64,000 nucleotides of DNA from Acidithiobacillus sp. YTS05 (GTDB lineage Bacteria > Pseudomonadota > Gammaproteobacteria > Acidithiobacillales > Acidithiobacillaceae): the NCBI RefSeq assembly GCF_024396695.1, contig NZ_CP094359.1, positions 1,798,001 to 1,862,000 on the forward strand, written 5' to 3'. Positions 8,024 through 16,123 of the stretch are shown piece after piece. Positions within the stretch are counted from its first letter, which is position 1. Every line of letters begins with the position of its first letter. The notes beneath the pieces were generated by a model. The model ran no database searches and was not told the DNA's origin. It saw only the letters and a list, made by a program, of their open reading frames with translations. A program made the position numbers and the translations under genes.

Positions 8024-10432
8024 ATGAATAAGGGTACCTCAAGAACGAAAATTCTCTCGCTAAGGGAAATCGCTTGGTGGTGGCTCGGGGATCCACTATT
8101 CGATCACCTGCTTGAAAGCGAAGGTTCCGTATGGGCCGATCTTCCAGCCATTCAGCGCGGTTTTGTCTGGAATGCCAATAAGATCGAAAGACTGTGGGAC
8201 TCCATTGCCACCGGGTTCCCAATCGGCTCCCTGATGTTGCAATTACAAGAAGAGAAAAACGACAAATATCAATCTTCTACAGATCGAAAGGTTGGGGCAG
8301 ACGATAACCTTGGATCAAGACAGAAGAAAAAGAAAGGAGAACAGCAATATTTCTTATTGGACGGACAGCAGCGGGCAACTGCCATCGCTCTGGGTTTCAA
8401 GGATGTGTGGACAAATCCGTCAACAGAAAATCAGGAAACAGGCAAGAAAGGCTGGCGTGCCCTTTGGGTGGACATTGGACAGACACTCAACGACGACAGG
8501 CGCTTTTTATTCCGCTTGACCAGTACTGCGCACCCCTGGGGCTACAGAGATGACGCCGCCGCATCGGAGGGCCCCAGCAGACTGAGTGCTACAGCCATGC
8601 GCGAGGCGCATAGGGCGTTCAAAGCCTGTCTGGGCAACGATCGTTTGAAGCCCCACCAGGTACCGGCACATATCGCTTTCCCTTGGGATGCAAAAGCCCC
8701 AGTTCCCGTAGCGTTCATTCTGCAGGTCCTGCTGGATTCTCCCGGCGCGTCTGTGGTGGAAGTCAGAAACGCAGTATGGGAGAAAGTGAAGTCGCTACGC
8801 GCCGTAACGTGCATCAATAATCTCAGCGAAGAAGCAAGGCGTAAATTCGAGAGCGTAATAATGTTGTTGCAAGAAAGTGGAGAAGTGGACGACGTCTTCG
8901 CTGCGCTCGTCAATGGACTACGCGATGGGCTGGCCACGCTGGAACTACCTGCGCCGGTTTTGCATATCCAAAGCACTTATTGCCCGGAGCAGAGATCCGC
9001 TGTTAGAGAAGATATAAAAGACGAAAACGATTCCGCCTACAATCTGTTCGCCCGTATCAACACCGCCGGAACAACGTTGACCCGCGAGGAGATCAACTAT
9101 TCCCTGCTCAAATCGATCTGGAACGGTGCCTCTGACACCATCGATAAGGTGCTCGCTGATCATCAGATAACCTACCCCGCGCGCTTGGCATCCTTGCTGA
9201 CGAGACTCGTATTGACAGAGCATCCGGAAAAAGACAAGGAGCCATCGGTTCGAAACGCGCTCAGTATTGCTCAATTCAGAAAGGTAATAGCGGATAACGA
9301 CTCAGAAGATAAAAAGGGAAATGAGTCAAACCCTACCGCACAAACTGAGAATAAATTTACCGAAGAAGTTAAGGAGTTGATCAATTCCGGGATCGTCGCA
9401 CACCTGTGGCGACTGTTGGCTGAAGAAGCCAGCGAGTGGACCTTGCCGCCGATAATCGCCGCTGACATCACGCGACACAATGAAGAACTTGTGCTGATCG
9501 TACTGTTATGGCTGCGCAAACTAAAGTGCGCAGGGTTGGAGGAACCAGCTGGGAAATCCTGGAGAAGGACGCTTGGTTTTATCACCGCCATCCATTGGTT
9601 TGCCAACGACGCGAGTGTTTGTGCAAGCATACTTGGCAAATTGCTCTTAAACACAGATGCTGATGAGCTCAAAGATTTTTTTGATAAAAAACGCTTTTGC
9701 GAACTGCTCGACACAGAAAACGGAAAAACCGCTCCGATGGCTCGTCTACCAAGCCCTGATCAGTTCAGAGTGCTGTTGAATTCCACAGAGCGCGAGCCGA
9801 CCTATCACAAACTTTGGCATTTATACTTCGAGAAGCAAGAGATGAATAAACAAATAGAAGCATTCAAATCTCACAACCCCGATACTGCTCCTAAAATATT
9901 GGAAAAGATGGTCTCGGATAGAAGGCTACTCATGTATGCGCAACGCAAGTTCATCAGCACAGCCTTTTCATGGTTCGATCCGACTCGGGTGGAGCGCGTC
10001 ACCGATCACAACGTCCCATGGGACTTTGACCACATCGTCCCGAATTCTTGGTTCTGGGGTATAAATCGAGAACACACGGAGAAACCTAACACAATGAAAA
10101 TCTGGAAGGAGGCCAACGGAAATTTTCGACTCTGGCCCGCTGAGGCGAACAGGTCCAAAGGCGATTCGGAACTTCTTGAGGATAAGCTTACGGATTATGA
10201 GTTAAATGGTTTTGAAGATATTCGCAATGCCAGCGCCATCCCGAAAAATTCCGTGTTCTGCGAAATCAGGGGACATGATCGCGCTGCTTTCTATAAAGAC
10301 AGCCATAAGAACTTTGAAATCTTCCGGCGTACAGCAATAGACCGCACTATTTACATTTATCAGGAATGGTACGAGCAGTTACTCATCGGTGAACTGAATG
10401 GCGGCATTCCCGGGATAAGCGATTCCGAGTGA
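8024..10432 (+). CDS. DUF262 + HNH endonuclease protein (GmrSD/type IV restriction-like)
   Basis: An 802-residue cytoplasmic protein. The N-terminal DUF262 (ParB/Srx-like) NTPase half shows PAIQRGFVW (about 41-49) and LLDGQQR (111-117), then FARINTAGTTLTREEI in the middle. The C-terminal part carries an HNH motif: DFDHIVP (667-673), followed by GNFRLWP and ANRSKGDS. This order matches GmrSD/BrxU-type modification-dependent restriction enzymes, which use NTP to cut DNA with modified cytosines. Substrate specificity cannot be read here. The start follows GGGAGGATAG. The low-GC third domain, with many Lys/Asn residues, suggests transfer. It is followed 17 bases later by a small protein gene. Confidence 0.85.
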   Translation: MNKGTSRTKILSLREIAWWWLGDPLFDHLLESEGSVWADLPAIQRGFVWNANKIERLWDSIATGFPIGSLMLQLQEEKNDKYQSSTDRKVGADDNLGSRQKKKKGEQQYFLLDGQQRATAIALGFKDVWTNPSTENQETGKKGWRALWVDIGQTLNDDRRFLFRLTSTAHPWGYRDDAAASEGPSRLSATAMREAHRAFKACLGNDRLKPHQVPAHIAFPWDAKAPVPVAFILQVLLDSPGASVVEVRNAVWEKVKSLRAVTCINNLSEEARRKFESVIMLLQESGEVDDVFAALVNGLRDGLATLELPAPVLHIQSTYCPEQRSAVREDIKDENDSAYNLFARINTAGTTLTREEINYSLLKSIWNGASDTIDKVLADHQITYPARLASLLTRLVLTEHPEKDKEPSVRNALSIAQFRKVIADNDSEDKKGNESNPTAQTENKFTEEVKELINSGIVAHLWRLLAEEASEWTLPPIIAADITRHNEELVLIVLLWLRKLKCAGLEEPAGKSWRRTLGFITAIHWFANDASVCASILGKLLLNTDADELKDFFDKKRFCELLDTENGKTAPMARLPSPDQFRVLLNSTEREPTYHKLWHLYFEKQEMNKQIEAFKSHNPDTAPKILEKMVSDRRLLMYAQRKFISTAFSWFDPTRVERVTDHNVPWDFDHIVPNSWFWGINREHTEKPNTMKIWKEANGNFRLWPAEANRSKGDSELLEDKLTDYELNGFEDIRNASAIPKNSVFCEIRGHDRAAFYKDSHKNFEIFRRTAIDRTIYIYQEWYEQLLIGELNGGIPGISDSE

Positions 10433-10449
10433 CGAGAATATAACGCAAT

Positions 10450-10851
10450 TTGATAGGGGTTTGCTTGAACGAAGACAACACTGGACGCCTACTCCAAGCT
10501 TTTCCCACCCTCTATCGGGTGGCGCTACCCTGGGGCTTCGAGTGCGATGATGGCTGGTTCGATATTCTGTGGCAACTCTCTACAGTCTTAGAGGGTGAGG
10601 CCACGGCCGCAGGCATTTCGCACGACTCAGGTCACCATCCTTATGCAACACAGATCAAGAGCAAATTCGGCATGCTGCGCTGGTATGGCGAACATCTCAG
10701 CGACGCTATGAGCGCATTGGTTGATGAAGCCAGTGGCCGATCCAGGCACACGTGTGAGGTCTGCGGTGCTGATGGTCATCTACGAGTGTATCGTCGCTGG
10801 TACATGACGTGCTGCGATAACCATGCTCCTTCTGGCAGCCAGTCAGTTTAG
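10450..10851 (+). CDS. Conserved phage/mobile-element-type protein with treble-clef Cys motif
   Basis: About 128-133 residues. It has the pattern of a conserved hypothetical family seen in phages and islands: DDGWFDILWQL, then QIKSKFGMLRWY, then a C-terminal zinc-binding-type CEVCGADG...WYMTCCDNH. No biochemical role is known to me. The start is uncertain: TTG 10450, or TTG 10465 preceded at about five bases by AGGGG. It lies 17 bases after the DUF262-HNH gene in the same direction, so it is probably cotranscribed. A regulatory or adaptor role for that restriction enzyme is conceivable but not shown. Confidence 0.65.
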   Translation: MIGVCLNEDNTGRLLQAFPTLYRVALPWGFECDDGWFDILWQLSTVLEGEATAAGISHDSGHHPYATQIKSKFGMLRWYGEHLSDAMSALVDEASGRSRHTCEVCGADGHLRVYRRWYMTCCDNHAPSGSQSV

Positions 10852-10922
10852 GGGGGCTACGAGCTTCGATTCTTCTCGGTGACGTGGTGAAAGTTGATTT
10901 AGCTGAACGAGCCGTGGAAGAT

Positions 10923-12404
10923 TCAACACAACGTGCCCCCCACAGGCTGCCCATGATGGGCGAAAAAATCGGCGATCCTGACCATCGCCAGGGTGTCACG
11001 CTCACAGTAGTCCAATAGCGCCTGACGTAACTCTGATCGTCGCTCCTCATTCGTTTCTGGCATCATGATCTCGGCAAAAGCGTCCTGGGCCGCCCCGCCA
11101 TGAGCCACGGTCATGCCTTCGTAGCTAAGTTCTGGGGCAATGGTCGGCAACACGGCCTTGATGGACCAGGAACCGAGCATGTCCGGGTGGTAGTAGTGGT
11201 CGTGGGACAAGGGCAACAGATCAAAGATACGATCGATCACGGACTCGATGCGCTCGGCCAGATCAGGAAAGGCCTCTGCACACTCTTGGAGACGACAGCT
11301 CTCAAACGAGGCGTTGTAGACAATCACGGGGCCTTCATTGCCTACGGTGTCGAGCAAAGATTCGATGAAGGACCGGCGCGGATCGTCCAGACCATCGGCC
11401 AGGAAGGCGGTATGTTTCAGGTTGTCTTTCGTCTCGATGTGGCATGACCACTGGAAAGGAACCTGCTGGTAGGGACGTGTACCCGCCCAGAGGGGAATGG
11501 CAGGGTTCAGGGTTTCGAAGTCGATGTAGTAACGCGGCCAGTCCAGTTGCCGGATGGTCTCGCCGGCCTCAGGAGCGAGTTCTGCCCTGCCCTGCTGTAT
11601 AGTTCGCCAGATCCGCTGGTGACGGGAGTTGGAGAAAATGTCCTCGCTGAGTTCCCGCAAGTCTTCTTTGCCATCGCTGAGCAGCTTTTCGACGAGATTG
11701 CCGCCGTAGGGAAGGATGCGAACGGAATGCGGCGGGATCGGCTCGAAAGCCGACGGATCACAATAATGGCGAAAAGAACACTCGAAGGGATTCGTACACT
11801 GCGCGCCGGGTTGGATCGTGGGTTCGGCGTCAAGGCCGGCAGTTACACGGGCGTTTGCGATCCACATGGGCACGTCTGCCTGCAACGCCAATACCTGCTC
11901 GGTGATGTCAGCATAGTGAAACAGCCCTTGGTAATCGCCACCACCGGGATAGACGAACTGATTGTTGATGTGCGCCAACTCCACCTTGCCGAGCGGAATC
12001 TCCAGTTGTCGGAGCACCCAGGTCTGCACGGCAGCATCGTTGAGGTGATAGCCCTTCACGCTGGTGGATGATTTGACCTCGACCATACGCCATCCTGTTT
12101 CATCCGGTAGCAGTAGATCGGCTCGAACCAGAACGCCTTCATACTGAAAAGTCGCCTCGAACAATGGACGTGGCGGCTGGTTCATTGCAACTCGCGTCTG
12201 CTGCAAGGCGATCACGAGGTCGTCGTCCATCAGCACCCCGTCAAGATACTGACGACGGGCAGTGTTCCCTACCTCTTCCCCAATCCTAAAGCGCCCATCC
12301 ATCCCCTCATCTACATGCTCGAGCTCTGGGCGATTCAACTTGAGCCATAACCGGCGCGGGCATTGGAGATTCAACAGAATGCGGGACTTTGACAGACCGA
12401 CCAT
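10923..12404 (-). CDS. DUF2779 protein: Cas4-like nuclease fused to DEDD exonuclease-like domain
   Basis: A 493-residue protein. The N-terminal half is RecB/Cas4-like: CPRRLWL with Cys15, then RADLLLP (Asp96) and VEVKSS (Glu109, Lys111), forming a PD-(D/E)XK site. A C-x5-C-x5-C cluster (CTNPFECSFRHYC) together with Cys15 mirrors the 4Fe-4S site of Cas4/AddB. The C-terminal half starts at YYIDFETL and continues with VIVYNASFE and DYCERDTLA, the successive acidic motifs of DEDD 3'-5' exonucleases. ATG 12404 is preferred over GTG 12422 because the GAGGGGG lies between them. It stands alone at the edge of the defence-like island, with no CRISPR array near. A DNA-processing or defence role is inferred. 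Confidence 0.8.
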   Translation of the reverse strand: MVGLSKSRILLNLQCPRRLWLKLNRPELEHVDEGMDGRFRIGEEVGNTARRQYLDGVLMDDDLVIALQQTRVAMNQPPRPLFEATFQYEGVLVRADLLLPDETGWRMVEVKSSTSVKGYHLNDAAVQTWVLRQLEIPLGKVELAHINNQFVYPGGGDYQGLFHYADITEQVLALQADVPMWIANARVTAGLDAEPTIQPGAQCTNPFECSFRHYCDPSAFEPIPPHSVRILPYGGNLVEKLLSDGKEDLRELSEDIFSNSRHQRIWRTIQQGRAELAPEAGETIRQLDWPRYYIDFETLNPAIPLWAGTRPYQQVPFQWSCHIETKDNLKHTAFLADGLDDPRRSFIESLLDTVGNEGPVIVYNASFESCRLQECAEAFPDLAERIESVIDRIFDLLPLSHDHYYHPDMLGSWSIKAVLPTIAPELSYEGMTVAHGGAAQDAFAEIMMPETNEERRSELRQALLDYCERDTLAMVRIADFFAHHGQPVGGTLC

Positions 12405-12504
12405 AGCAACATTCCCCCTCACTGTCTGAGCCTATTCTACCCCATCATCCAAGCCAAAAACCTGCAGACTGGACAACGACCAAAAAACGAGGATTTTCAG
12501 AACG

Positions 12505-12518
12505 CTCTGAATTCAGAG
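12505..12518. promoter_or_regulatory. Perfect 14-bp palindrome CTCTGAATTCAGAG
   Basis: A perfect dyad in the gap between the divergent DUF2779 and FUSC-like genes. It may be an operator for either. The flanking 12405-12666 interval shows no other convincing element. Confidence 0.3.
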
Positions 12519-12666
12519 ACCCTATCCACGAGCAAGGAGGAATCAAGAGCAGCACGACGCCATCTCTCCAGGAAAAGTTGGTGTGAGGCCAGATCTAGCC
12601 CTAACCGGTCGTGCGGCAGTGCCTGTTCCGCTACGATGGGGGCAGCAAGCCGCAGAGGGTTACCGT

Positions 12667-13221
12667 ATGAATCTTCTCCCCCAAGCCCGGGAGCAACTTA
12701 CCGACGCAGGACGAAAGCTCCATCACAAAGGGCCATACATACATAGCCTCACTTTGACGGGTCTGGTGCTGGCTGGATATCTTCTGGGCTACGGCTTGGA
12801 TGAGCTGGTACCCACACACGTGACAGCAGCAGTGATTGGTGCCCTCTGGTCTGCGGTTACCGTGCTCACCGTCTTCAAGGACCATTGGGCAGACACGCGA
12901 GCGAGTTTCTGGTCGACGCTCAGTTCTACTGTGGTCGGAGCCGTTGCTGCCTTGCTGTATCTGCTGTACTTCCCGCAGAAAATGCTCGCACTGGCTCTGG
13001 TTATGGCTCTTTCTCTGCTCTTCAGCCAGCTGGTCGGATTTAACGACCGTGGCAGGCAGGTAGTTTCCACTGTTCTGCTCATCGTGATCTTTTCCCATTT
13101 GAACAGCAGTGCCCCGTGGCTCAACGCAGGGATGCGTCTGGCGGAAGTTTTGGTTGGCGCTCTGGTGGGCTTGGTGGGGGGCTATATGCTCCGCAAGGCT
13201 TCGATACTGGACGAGGAGTAA
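12667..13221 (+). CDS. Small FUSC/aromatic-acid-exporter-like membrane protein
   Basis: A 184-residue inner-membrane protein with about six hydrophobic segments after a short charged N-terminus, ending in RKASILDEE. The segment around VTAAVIGALWSAVTVLTVFKDHWADTRASF resembles the N-terminal membrane half of FUSC/ArAE exporters, with the characteristic TR..STLxSTVVGAVAALL region. It lacks the large cytoplasmic domain, so it may be a half-size member working as an oligomer or with a partner. ATG 12667 is chosen because AGAGGG precedes it; the longer frame has no ribosome site. No neighbour suggests a substrate. Confidence 0.6.
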   Translation: MNLLPQAREQLTDAGRKLHHKGPYIHSLTLTGLVLAGYLLGYGLDELVPTHVTAAVIGALWSAVTVLTVFKDHWADTRASFWSTLSSTVVGAVAALLYLLYFPQKMLALALVMALSLLFSQLVGFNDRGRQVVSTVLLIVIFSHLNSSAPWLNAGMRLAEVLVGALVGLVGGYMLRKASILDEE

Positions 13222-13685
13222 CTGCTTCGGCATCGGTATGGCAGCCAGATCTGCAGAGGGACGTCTACATCACAGATGCTGCCATCCCTCACAATTATCC
13301 AGAGAAATTGTCAGGTTCAGGGCAGAGCCTCCCGCAGCATCGTGGATCTGAAGGAGGCGGCATCCACAAGCATTGGCTTCAGAATGAGAAAAACCGACAT
13401 TTCGCACACCAATTTGTATGCGAATTATGCGAATTCGCATGCGATTGCAGGGATATTTGGGCAGGAATGCATGAATGTCAGGTGCGCGAGAACCCTAGCA
13501 TAGGGGTAGTCTCGGATGGCGAGCCTACCGCAGACGACAGCAAGAGGCGTCCTTCGATCCAGGGAATCAACCACAGAAAGGCAGACGTAGCAGAAGCCTC
13601 TCTAGACGTCGGTACACCCCGGTTGCCCAATTTTTCGGAATCTCCCTCGTGGGAGGTTGATCATGGCGTCGGATTTCAGAATCCT
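13222..13685. other. Gene-poor stretch with diverged repeat copy X
   Basis: No credible gene is seen. An open frame runs through it on the plus strand but has poor composition and no ribosome site. The only structure is the repeat copy at 13387-13460, built around GCGAATTATGCGAATTCGC. Confidence 0.5.
13387..13460 (+). repeat. Diverged direct repeat, copy X (partner 14441-14515)
   Basis: It shares the blocks AAAAACCGACAT / AAAAAACGGACAT, GCGAATTATGCGAATTCGCA and ATTGCAGGG-ATTTG, in the same order and spacing, with the copy about 1.05 kb downstream. The two copies bracket the TumE/TumA pair. The central GCGAATTCGC is itself palindromic. Confidence 0.6.
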
Positions 13686-14030
13686 TCACCCCGCTTTCAA
13701 AAAAAAATCCACATGCACGGCATCATACGGAAACCGAAAGCCTCTCGCGTCCCGGTCGATGATGCCTGCATCGAGAAGGGCATGGACATCCGTGTGGACA
13801 GATTTCACATCCCGATTTGTCCGACGGGCGATCTCCCGCAATGGCAGCGGCCCGACCCCAGTCATGACCTTCAGGATCTCCCAGCGCTTTGCGGTCAGGA
13901 CTTTCCAGAGCAACTCCGGGCTGTCGAAACTCAGGCGGGGTTCCGAGGGTGTCGCGCTTTCCATAGCTTGCACCGAATCCATTAAGGCATCCCGCAAAGG
14001 TCGCACATCAATGGTCAGGGTGCTCATCAT
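13686..14030 (-). CDS. TumA-type antitoxin, HTH DNA-binding protein
   Basis: A 114-residue winged-helix protein resembling the DNA-binding antitoxins encoded beside TumE toxins. The helix-turn-helix lies in LPLREIARRTNRDVKSVHTD, followed by HALLDAGIIDRD. It would neutralise TumE and repress the pair. The GAGGTGGA site precedes two adjacent ATGs at 14030 and 14027. The start lies inside the last 23 bases of the toxin gene, so the two are translationally coupled. Gene order is toxin first, antitoxin second. Because the toxin reading frame is broken, the antitoxin may now be free of its partner. Confidence 0.7.
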   Translation of the reverse strand: MMSTLTIDVRPLRDALMDSVQAMESATPSEPRLSFDSPELLWKVLTAKRWEILKVMTGVGPLPLREIARRTNRDVKSVHTDVHALLDAGIIDRDARGFRFPYDAVHVDFFLKAG

Positions 14031-14305
14031 TCCACCTCACAATACTTTCATAAAAATCTGCCATCAGTTGGCCTGGATCAGAAAACAGGTAATGCTCTTC
14101 GCTATCCCCCCACATGCCGATGGTCTCCCTTGCCGGCCTCGTTGTCATAGCGCAGAACACAATGACCGCCGACGACATGGGCCAAGCGATATTGGAACGC
14201 ATGGGCACTGCCGGGCATCGGCTCTGGCAGTTGCCAGATGACGATCTCAGCAAAGGCGTTCTCGGAGAGAACGACACGCCGCTTTACAAGACGCAAGGCA
14301 TCCAT
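14008..14305 (-). pseudogene. TumE-family toxin, frameshifted
   Basis: The N-terminal part reads MDALRLVKRRVVLSENAF, then IVIWQLPEPMPGSAHAF and GKGDHRHVGG, where it hits TAG at about 14112-14114. The C-terminal part continues in another frame as SEEHYLFSDPGQLMADF...HPDH. The break falls in a run of six G (minus strand). With five, the reading would be HRHVGDSEEHYLF, a good fit to DUF6516/TumE proteins. The causes could be a real inactivating insertion, a phase-variable homopolymer, or a sequencing error. Confidence 0.75.
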
Positions 14306-15063
14306 AGGTTTATCATACCGCCGATTGTTGTAAAACACACCAACATGCTATTGAGCATAATCAGGAATCTGACTGTCGATTACAGAGGCGCTTCACTGCA
14401 TCCGTTCAGCCAGGCATCTTGGACGGACGCTGGGCTCCAGGCCAAAAAACGGACATCCCTGCACCAAAGTTCACGCGAATTATGCGAATTCGCACTAAAT
14501 TGCAGGGGAATTTGTCAAAGACTGACTACTACCAGCTGTGCGGGGATCCCGGTAGATCGAACGATAGTATCCATCTCTACGGTCACATCCACGGCAACAC
14601 CGCACCTGCCTGGGTAGCGACGAAGTCACCGACCAGTTTGGCCTTGTGGATGGCGTGGCCGTGTACAATAAGGAACACTGGGGTGCTGCTGGAGGTTGGC
14701 AGTCGATTCAGAGCAAAAGCCGACATGCCGCATACCGAGCGCTATGTGGAGTAAAAACGAACATATTCGTGCATGAGTGAGTATTTGTAATGGTCCGATT
14801 TTATTAATAATAGTTGTCCCAGGCTTCGGTCTGCGCGACTTTTATTGGGGACTATTAGTCAAGATCTCGTACTGTAGCGACGATCGATTGACTGGAATCG
14901 ACCCTGACCTGAGTTGGCCTATCGACATTAGGTGGAGCAATCTCTGCCTGCTGCTGATAAACGCTGGTGATCGACAACAGACTGAAAGCAGTCACTCAAT
15001 GGGTCAAATAAAGTCCCTTGATATAGCGTCATTTCGCGTTAATTGGAAAAAATTTTACTCTCC
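14306..15063. other. Gene-poor stretch with repeat copy Y and decayed coding traces
   Basis: No intact gene is recognised. It contains repeat copy Y (14441-14515) and, from about 14527, protein-like sequence split between frames: CGDPGRSNDSIHLYGHIHG in one, and GSDEVTDQFGLVDGVAVYN through YRALCGVKTNIFVHE, ending at TGA near 14780, in another. The first block is similar at codon level to 24849-24918. Confidence 0.4.
14441..14515 (+). repeat. Diverged direct repeat, copy Y (partner 13387-13460)
   Basis: See copy X. It carries the same GCGAATTATGCGAATTCGCA core with AAAAAACGGACAT before it and TTGCAGGGGAATTTG after it. Confidence 0.6.
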
Positions 15064-15231
15064 CTATTTCCCAATGTGCAACGAGGGGCGATCCTTCTTC
15101 GGCAGATTGTAATAGGCGACAGTTCCCGCGCCATTGAGTGCAATGAGAGCCAGACATCCGGAGAGCGGTATCAGCAAGAGAAGAACAATGGTGATTTGCA
15201 GTAGCCGACGCAATGTACGACGAAAAATCAT
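15064..15231 (-). CDS. Small lipoprotein
   Basis: A 55-residue frame. The basic start MIFRRTLRRLL is followed by a hydrophobic stretch and the lipobox PLSGC (Cys26), then a small-residue segment ALIALNGAGTVAYYN and a short charged tail. This is a complete type II signal peptide with a short mature part, so the product should be anchored in a membrane leaflet. The composition of the mature part recalls the beginning of DUF3568-type lipoproteins, and the gene may be a truncated relative. The ribosome site is weak. It lies divergent from the glycine-zipper lipoprotein gene 156 bases away. Confidence 0.55.
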   Translation of the reverse strand: MIFRRTLRRLLQITIVLLLLIPLSGCLALIALNGAGTVAYYNLPKKDRPSLHIGK

Positions 15232-15387
15232 CAGTGTGATCTCGCTACTGTGGGTATCTGGCTACAGTCTGTCTTCGCATATTGGCCGCCTATTCCGCTG
15301 TTCATCGGGCAATTGTTGCATCTTTTATCTTGGCACGAAACATGCTGAGACTACAGATGTCTCAACACGCACGCAGGAGGGTACATC

Positions 15388-15678
15388 ATGTCTTCTTTTA
15401 CCAAATCGCGAGGTCTGGTGCGGCCTCAGTCTTCCATCACCTTCCGGATCAGCATCAATGGTCGCAAGGCTTGTCTTTTCGCATTGTGCCTGACCGCTCT
15501 CACGGGATGCGCGAATATGACCCCCACCCAACAATCTGCTCTGAGTGGCGGGGCGATTGGTGCGGCTGGCGGTGCAGTGATGGGTGCCGTGGTTGGAGGG
15601 AGCCCTGCCGTGGGTGCTGCCGTCGGCGGCGCAGCCGGAGCTGCCGCCGGGGCCTTGCTATCGCAAAATGAACAATGA
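15388..15678 (+). CDS. Glycine-zipper lipoprotein
   Basis: A 96-residue lipoprotein. A long basic N-terminus leads to the hydrophobic stretch and lipobox LTALTGC, then MTPTQQSALSGGAIGAAGG and a Gly/Ala-rich glycine-zipper (GAVMGAVVGG...) that ends in LLSQNEQ. Such glycine-zipper proteins (YMGG/OmpA-associated type) insert in or cross the outer membrane. AGGAGG stands eight bases before the ATG. The stop overlaps the possible next gene by 4 bases. Its exact role is unknown. Confidence 0.8.
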   Translation: MSSFTKSRGLVRPQSSITFRISINGRKACLFALCLTALTGCANMTPTQQSALSGGAIGAAGGAVMGAVVGGSPAVGAAVGGAAGAAAGALLSQNEQ

Positions 15679-16118
15679 TGAATCACCCATTCGAGGGTTT
15701 ACCGCTGGCGGGTCAGGTACCGCGATCCATCAAGGATGTCGAGGGCTCGTTGATTACAGAGATGAGCTGTCGGGGAGCTCATCTCCTCTATGTGTATGCC
15801 CCTCCGTCTGATGAGTCAGGGAGAGCGGCCAGACCTGCCAACGACTCTCTTGTGATGTTTTGGGATTTTCCGGGGATTTCCCGGACCTTCTTTCACCGGT
15901 CAGAGGTGCTGGCGATGTTTCTTCCAGTACGGTGGCTCCTGCGAGAGGATCCACTGGGAGTCTGGGTACACACCTCAATACCCAAGGTGTCGAGTAAAAA
16001 TTCCAGAGATGGGGCTATAGACCCTATTCTTCACAAGCTGGCAGCAAATGTGCAGTCCGTTTTTGATCGCATCTGCGGGGAACCAGACCTTACGATTCCT
16101 TCTTGCGCTCGGGATTGA
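15675..16118 (+). CDS. Possible hypothetical protein
   Basis: A 147-residue open frame starting at ATGATG that overlaps the stop of the preceding lipoprotein gene, which suggests coupling. The product has one hydrophobic aromatic stretch (SLVMFWDFPGISRTFF, EVLAMFLPVRWLL) but no recognised domain. Doubt arises because a perfect 10-bp stem-loop lies near its start and the composition is weakly coding-like. It may be real or a chance frame. Confidence 0.35.
   Translation: MMNHPFEGLPLAGQVPRSIKDVEGSLITEMSCRGAHLLYVYAPPSDESGRAARPANDSLVMFWDFPGISRTFFHRSEVLAMFLPVRWLLREDPLGVWVHTSIPKVSSKNSRDGAIDPILHKLAANVQSVFDRICGEPDLTIPSCARD
15759..15785. promoter_or_regulatory. Perfect 10-bp stem-loop
   Basis: GAGATGAGCT and AGCTCATCTC surround a 7-base loop (GTCGGGG). 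It lacks a U-tract, so it is not a classical terminator. It lies 80 bases after the glycine-zipper lipoprotein gene and could protect or attenuate that mRNA. Confidence 0.45.
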
Positions 16119-16123
16119 TCACC

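Noticed and set aside
10923..12404. Cas4-like sequence as a sign of a CRISPR-Cas locus
   Set aside because: No repeat-spacer array and no other cas gene is seen in the window. The protein is a DUF2779 fusion.
13116..13985. Long plus-strand open frame (289 codons) across the end of the FUSC gene and the repeat region
   Set aside because: It starts inside the FUSC-like gene in another frame, has no ribosome site, poor composition, and covers the antisense of the TumA gene.
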